Part shown: positions 60,377 through 64,000 of the stretch, piece by piece
Layout of the letters: every line of letters begins with the position of its first letter
How positions within the stretch are numbered: position 1 is the stretch's first letter
Origin: CAWCDJ01 sp963836015
GTDB taxonomy: Bacteria; Acidobacteriota; Terriglobia; Bryobacterales; Bryobacteraceae
Direction: 5' to 3'
NCBI GenBank assembly: GCA_963836015.1
Contig: CAWIIF010000015.1
Span: forward strand, 2,294,001 to 2,358,000
Length of the DNA: 64,000 nt
Program-made: the position numbers and the translations under genes
The notes under the pieces: generated by a model
The model's input: the letters and a program-made list of their open reading frames with translations, nothing else
Databases searched by the model: none
Told to the model about the DNA's origin: nothing

Positions 60377-60656
60377 ATTCCATTCCTTTCTCTCAAGCTG
60401 TCCTGGTTGAATGCATTTTCGGTGCCAGGGGATGATCCGCAAAGAGAAAGCAGGCCCGCGGTCCCGCCCGGGCTCCGGATCGGCGGGTGATCGCGTAAAA
60501 CTGACGCGGTTTCGAGCGCGCCCACCGGCCCCGCCGGACTGATCGGGCTCAATGACACTGGAAAGACAGGTCTTCTTCGAAATAGGTATTGCATCTAACT
60601 GGATGCATTCCTGTATGGAGTCTGAACTGCGAGTGATACCGATGAGGTGTTAAACG

Positions 60657-60893
60657 ATGAATTGGGACCAAGTAGAAGGTAAATGGAAACAGATGAAAGG
60701 CTCCGTCAGAGAGAAATGGGGAAAGTTGACCGACTCCGATTACGAGCAGATCGCGGGCAACCGCGAGAAGTTTGTCGGCCGTTTGCAGGAGCGGTACGGA
60801 TACACACGCGAACAGGCGGAGAACGCCCTCAACGAGTGGGTGAACTCTGATTTCCAGACTCCCAAGATCCGCACAGGGCAGCCCTCGCACTAA
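60657..60893 (+). CDS. CsbD family stress protein
   Basis: 78 residues. CsbD hallmarks: MNWDQVEGKWKQMKGSVREKWG, LTDSDYEQIAGNREKFVGRLQERYGYTREQAE (shown only in parts). CsbD proteins are small helical general-stress proteins whose activity is unknown. It follows AT-richer DNA, and a terminator lies 19 bases after its stop. Confidence 0.93.
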   Translation: MNWDQVEGKWKQMKGSVREKWGKLTDSDYEQIAGNREKFVGRLQERYGYTREQAENALNEWVNSDFQTPKIRTGQPSH

Positions 60894-60911
60894 CAGCCCA
60901 AGGCTGTAGAT

Positions 60912-60945
60912 GGCCCGCTGCCGTCAGTGGGAGCGGGCCGCTTTT
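60912..60945 (+). terminator. Intrinsic terminator after csbD-like gene
   Basis: GGCCCGCT (60912-60919) pairs with AGCGGGCC (60932-60939) over a 12-base loop, followed by a GC and TTTT tract. It ends at the convergent acetate-kinase-like stop. Confidence 0.75.
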
Positions 60946-62046
60946 CTACGAAGCCGCCGCTGCGGCAGCCAGGCAGCGGTAGGCTCGCCGCGCCACAATC
61001 AGCTCCTCGTTGGTGGAGAGAGCCAGCACGGCGACGCGGGAATCGGCCGCGGAGACCTCCCGGTCGCCGCTGCCGGATTCGTTCCTGCCGGAGTCGAGCC
61101 GAATCCCCAAAAAATCCAAGCTCTCGCAGCACCGTGCGCGCAGGCCTGCGGAGTTTTCTCCGATTCCGCCGGTAAAGGCGACGGCGTCCAATCCGCCCAT
61201 GGCGGCAGCGAAAGCGCCTATGGTCTTGCGTACCTGGTAGGCGAACACCTCGATCGCCAGTTGCGCGCGCCGGCTTCCCGCGGCCGCGGCCGATTCGATA
61301 TCCCGCAGGTCGCCGCCCTCCACGCCGGAGAGGCCGGCCAATCCACCCCCCTTCGCCAGCTGGCGCCGTACCTCCGCGGGGCTCCAGCCGTGGCGTTCCA
61401 TCATGTAGAGGACGGCGAATACGTCGAGGTCCCCGTGCCGCGTGGCGTTCTCCAGACCCGATTGCGGCGAGAACCCCATCGTGGTGTCGACCGACTTTCC
61501 TCGATCGATGGCGCACATCGACGAGCTTCCGCCCAGGTGGCAGCTCACCAGCTTGCCCTGGCGGCCGAGCATAGCCGCCGCGCGCTCGGCCACGTACTGG
61601 TGGGAGGCGCCGTGGAAGCCGTATTTGGCGACCCCTTCCGCCAGCCACGCGCCGGGAACTCCGTACAGGCGCGCGTACTCGGGCATCGTCGCGTGGAACT
61701 CCGGCTCGAAAGCGGCCACCAGCGGAACGCCGGGCATGGCTTCGCGAAACGCCTGAATGGCCGTCAGGTAAATTGCATTGTGAGCCGGCGCCGCCGGCAG
61801 GAACTGGCGCAGCGCCTCGACCACTCCGTCATCCACCACGAAGGTGCCGCGGTAGCGCTCGCCGGCGTGCACCGCCTTGAGTGCGACGGCATCGATCGGC
61901 GTGTCCCCCATGCGGATCTGATCGATGGCGTCCCGATAGTTGGTGACACGTTCCAGCCGTCCCTTGGCCAGCACCCTTTCGGACGGCATTTCGAGGACCT
62001 GATACTTCAGCGACGTGGAGCCCAGGTTCGGTATGAGAAAGTTCAC
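60946..62046 (-). CDS. Divergent acetate kinase-like (ASKHA) protein
   Basis: 366 residues, shorter than typical AckA (~400). ASKHA motifs: PNLGSTSLKYQ, YGFHGASHQYV, MGFSPQSGLENATRHGDLD, VAFTGGIGENSAGLR and STNEELIVA. Compared with E. coli AckA, His180, Arg241 and Glu384 are kept, but Arg91 is Lys (LKAVHAG), Asp148 is Glu (AFEPEFHATMP) and Asn211 is Gly (HLGGSSS). It may phosphorylate a different carboxylate or have lost activity. No pta gene is adjacent in the window. Confidence 0.8.
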   Translation of the reverse strand: MNFLIPNLGSTSLKYQVLEMPSERVLAKGRLERVTNYRDAIDQIRMGDTPIDAVALKAVHAGERYRGTFVVDDGVVEALRQFLPAAPAHNAIYLTAIQAFREAMPGVPLVAAFEPEFHATMPEYARLYGVPGAWLAEGVAKYGFHGASHQYVAERAAAMLGRQGKLVSCHLGGSSSMCAIDRGKSVDTTMGFSPQSGLENATRHGDLDVFAVLYMMERHGWSPAEVRRQLAKGGGLAGLSGVEGGDLRDIESAAAAGSRRAQLAIEVFAYQVRKTIGAFAAAMGGLDAVAFTGGIGENSAGLRARCCESLDFLGIRLDSGRNESGSGDREVSAADSRVAVLALSTNEELIVARRAYRCLAAAAAAS

Positions 62047-62091
62047 ATTAGAGTTTACCGCTTAATAGCGATGCAGGCCGACCAGCAGGTT

Positions 62092-64000
62092 CTACCACTG
62101 CAGACGGAGTTTCAGGTCGAGCTGGCGCGATCCCTGCCGTTCCGGATAGTAGTAGGCGACCGCCGAAGAGGCCGTGAACATCCCGGCGCCGGCGTTCGAG
62201 ATGTTGTTGTTCGGAATCGTGAAATGCGGCGTGTTGGTGACGTTCGAAACCTGGACTGCCAGGGTGGCGGTGAGCCATTCTTTGAGTGGGATGCGTTTCG
62301 CGAGGCTTACGTGCGCCACGTGGATGGGATAGCCCTCCAGGATATTCATGCCGCAGGTGCCGTAGCGTCCGGCGCTGGCCGGGGGCGCGGCGAACGCGGC
62401 CGGATTGAACCACTGGTTGATCGTCTGCGCGCCGGAATTCGGGTTGCCTACGCAGTCAGGGAGCGCGGTCACGAAGCCGGAAGTGGCGTTGGCCGGATCC
62501 GCCCCCGTGAACAGGGGTGAGTAGTACTGGCCCGAAGCCAGAGTGCCGATGGCCTGCAGCGTCCAGCCGCTCAGGACGCGGTCGGCGGCGGGCCCCGCGC
62601 CCGAAAGCCAGCGCTGGCCCTTGCCGGTGGGGATGGCCCAGCGCGCGGCCGTCACGAAATAGAGCCTGCGGTCGCTTGCGTCGCGGGTCCACTGGTCGGT
62701 CACGTTGTACGGGTCGTACGTGTTGGCGTAGTTGCTGATGTTGTTGGCCCACGTAAAGCTCGAATCGAAGGTCACTCCGCCGGCGCGCTTCTGCACTTGC
62801 GCCTGCAGCGAATCGTAATGCCACTGGCCGTCGGTGCGGGTCGCCACCACGGCGTTGAATTGCGGATATGGCAGGCGCGACGCGGCGAAGGCCGCACTGG
62901 AAGCCTGCGGCTTATTGATGTTCAGGTCGTAGTTCATGCCGGAGCCGCGCGAGCCGATATAGGAGCCGCGCACCGCGAGCCCGCCGAAACTGCGCTCCAC
63001 GGTGAGATTGTACTGGCGGATTACTCCTTCGTCGGCCTGCGCCGGCAGCGCCGTAATGCTCTGGGTCGAGACCAGCGTGGAGGTGGGCGTGGTGGGGAAC
63101 GCCTTGGGGAAGGAGTAAGCGGGCACGCCGTTCGACGCGATCCCGTTGACGTAAGTCTCGGTCAGGCGGAATGGGCCGTCGGGGTCGTTGATCAGTCCGT
63201 TGGCGCCGTATCCGTCGGGCACCGTGAACTCGCCGTACCCTCCGCGCAGGACCAGGTTGTCGCTGAGCCGGTAGGCGGCCGAGACGCGCGGCCGGAAGTT
63301 GGAGGTTTTGGCCTTGGGAACGACCTGCCCCACCATTACCTTGATGCTCTTGGGGTAGAGCGAACTGACGGAGGACAGCGTGCCGGGCGCCACCAGGACG
63401 TCGCCGGTGGCGGGGTCCCAACTGTACATGTAGCCGTCGTCATACCGCGGCGAGCCGAAGTAGTCCCAACGCACTCCGTAATCGACCGTGAGACGCGAGG
63501 TGAGGCGGAAGCTGTCGGCGATGTAGGCGCCGGCCTGATTCTGGCGCAGCTGGTCGTTGAGCTTGGGGCTGAGTACGCGCGTGCTGGTGGCCGGCAGTCC
63601 CAGCATGAGGTCGGCGAAACCTATGCCGGTGAACTGTCCGGTAAACGCGAAGCTCCCCCAGTTGTTCTGCGGCATTGCGCCCAGCAGCCAGTTGAAGTGC
63701 GTCCCCTGGACGCCGAGCTTGAAGGAATGGCGGCCGGTGGACCAGGTAACGGCGTCCTCCAGGGTAACGTTGTGGTCGTTCTGTGCGACGTTGTTGGTGT
63801 AGCCTCCCTGGTACACGGTGGAAAGGCCGGTCATCCCGCTGATGGAGATCGATGGAAATCCGGCGGTGGTGTAGCCGTTGAGATTGGTGCCCTGGATCCC
63901 CATCGTCGTCAGCACGGAGTCGCCTGTGAGCGGCGTCACATTGCCGACGCCCTGGCCCTGCCGTACATAGTTGCCGGTGTAGCCGACGGTCGCGCGGTTG
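62092..64000 (-). CDS. TonB-dependent receptor, C-terminal part (cut by window edge)
   Basis: The frame runs from the right edge to TAG at 62092, about 635 residues seen. It includes the barrel of an Oar-like receptor: HSFKLGVQGTHFNWLLG, ADSFRLTSRLTVDYGVRWDYF, FRPRVSAAYRLSDNLVLRGGY, RSFGGLAVRGSYIGSRGSGM and the end LDLKLRLQW, with the C-terminal aromatic of outer-membrane proteins. The N-terminal regulatory and plug domains lie beyond the edge. Its substrate is unknown. It ends 45 bases after the acetate-kinase-like gene start, in the same direction. Confidence 0.9.
   Translation of the reverse strand, partial: NRATVGYTGNYVRQGQGVGNVTPLTGDSVLTTMGIQGTNLNGYTTAGFPSISISGMTGLSTVYQGGYTNNVAQNDHNVTLEDAVTWSTGRHSFKLGVQGTHFNWLLGAMPQNNWGSFAFTGQFTGIGFADLMLGLPATSTRVLSPKLNDQLRQNQAGAYIADSFRLTSRLTVDYGVRWDYFGSPRYDDGYMYSWDPATGDVLVAPGTLSSVSSLYPKSIKVMVGQVVPKAKTSNFRPRVSAAYRLSDNLVLRGGYGEFTVPDGYGANGLINDPDGPFRLTETYVNGIASNGVPAYSFPKAFPTTPTSTLVSTQSITALPAQADEGVIRQYNLTVERSFGGLAVRGSYIGSRGSGMNYDLNINKPQASSAAFAASRLPYPQFNAVVATRTDGQWHYDSLQAQVQKRAGGVTFDSSFTWANNISNYANTYDPYNVTDQWTRDASDRRLYFVTAARWAIPTGKGQRWLSGAGPAADRVLSGWTLQAIGTLASGQYYSPLFTGADPANATSGFVTALPDCVGNPNSGAQTINQWFNPAAFAAPPASAGRYGTCGMNILEGYPIHVAHVSLAKRIPLKEWLTATLAVQVSNVTNTPHFTIPNNNISNAGAGMFTASSAVAYYYPERQGSRQLDLKLRLQW

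Noticed and set aside
60910..62520. 536-codon plus-strand frame over the acetate-kinase-like and receptor genes
   Set aside because: Spans two real genes in antisense and shows no motif.

Overview
The window is GC-rich chromosomal DNA that most resembles a soil acidobacterium of the Solibacter/Bryobacter type. That placement is inferred from gene content: very large Oar-like TonB-dependent receptors with an N-terminal carboxypeptidase-regulatory domain, a DUF1501/DUF1800 pair, an ASPIC/UnbV FG-GAP protein next to a TPR protein, a DUF1080 hydrolase, a SIMPL protein, a SpoIIM/RDD/MoxR/DUF58 operon and a transmembrane malectin sensor. LpxD, BamD and TonB receptors indicate a Gram-negative envelope. 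I see no rRNA or tRNA gene, insertion sequence, CRISPR array or prophage, so the region reads as ordinary chromosome with accessory metabolic and envelope genes.

Layout. 1-2.4 kb: a redoxin gene cut by the left edge, with an in-frame UGA at the active-site cysteine and a bacterial SECIS-like hairpin just downstream (a predicted selenoprotein), divergent from rplU-rpmA-obgE. 2.5-6.6 kb: a four-gene cluster of circularly permuted ATP-grasp, alpha-E protein, Anbu-type proteasome homologue and transglutaminase. 6.6-11.3 kb, minus strand: GNAT acetyltransferase, LOG-family protein, lpxD and a hybrid histidine kinase. 11.3-14.3 kb: the DUF1501/DUF1800 pair. 14.4-17 kb: SIMPL protein, msrA, DUF1080 hydrolase and a small coiled-coil protein. 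17-21.4 kb, minus strand: phosphate transporter with its DUF47 partner, a TtcA-like tRNA thiolase, a dienelactone hydrolase and an NHL-repeat protein with a probably broken N-terminus. 21.4-29.7 kb: serA-rsmB-rpe-bamD-like-response regulator-yajQ-hydrolase, then a YkgJ protein and an amidase. 29.7-32.2 kb, minus strand: accD, rlmH, rsfS and an SDR. 32.2-36.6 kb: cupin, phosphoesterase, a coiled-coil/M15-like protein and hpt.

36.5-44.9 kb: a membrane malectin sensor divergent from a 1176-residue TonB receptor, followed by the ASPIC/UnbV and TPR genes. 45-54.5 kb: a ten-gene minus-strand operon with nearly every junction overlapping (zinc-ribbon RDD, zinc-finger proteins, DUF4129, DUF4350, MoxR, DUF58, SpoIIM, RDD), with a DUF2911 gene just upstream. 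54.6-59.9 kb: a CNB-DUF1003 protein, a HpcH/HpaI aldolase, two neighbouring genes that each carry a one-base frameshift, an O-antigen ligase-like protein and an SDR. 59.9-60.9 kb: three small stress-type genes in less GC-rich DNA. 60.9-64 kb: a divergent acetate-kinase-like gene and a second TonB receptor cut by the right edge.

Recurring signals cross these regions. Seven gene starts sit 6-8 bases after a -10-like hexamer with no Shine-Dalgarno, suggesting leaderless transcripts. A 24-25 bp palindromic repeat occurs four times; three copies supply the stop codon of the gene they follow and one is translated inside rsmB. The strongest new-looking items are the predicted selenoprotein, this stop-codon-bearing repeat, a CTG start for rsfS and an acetate-kinase-like protein with altered catalytic residues.
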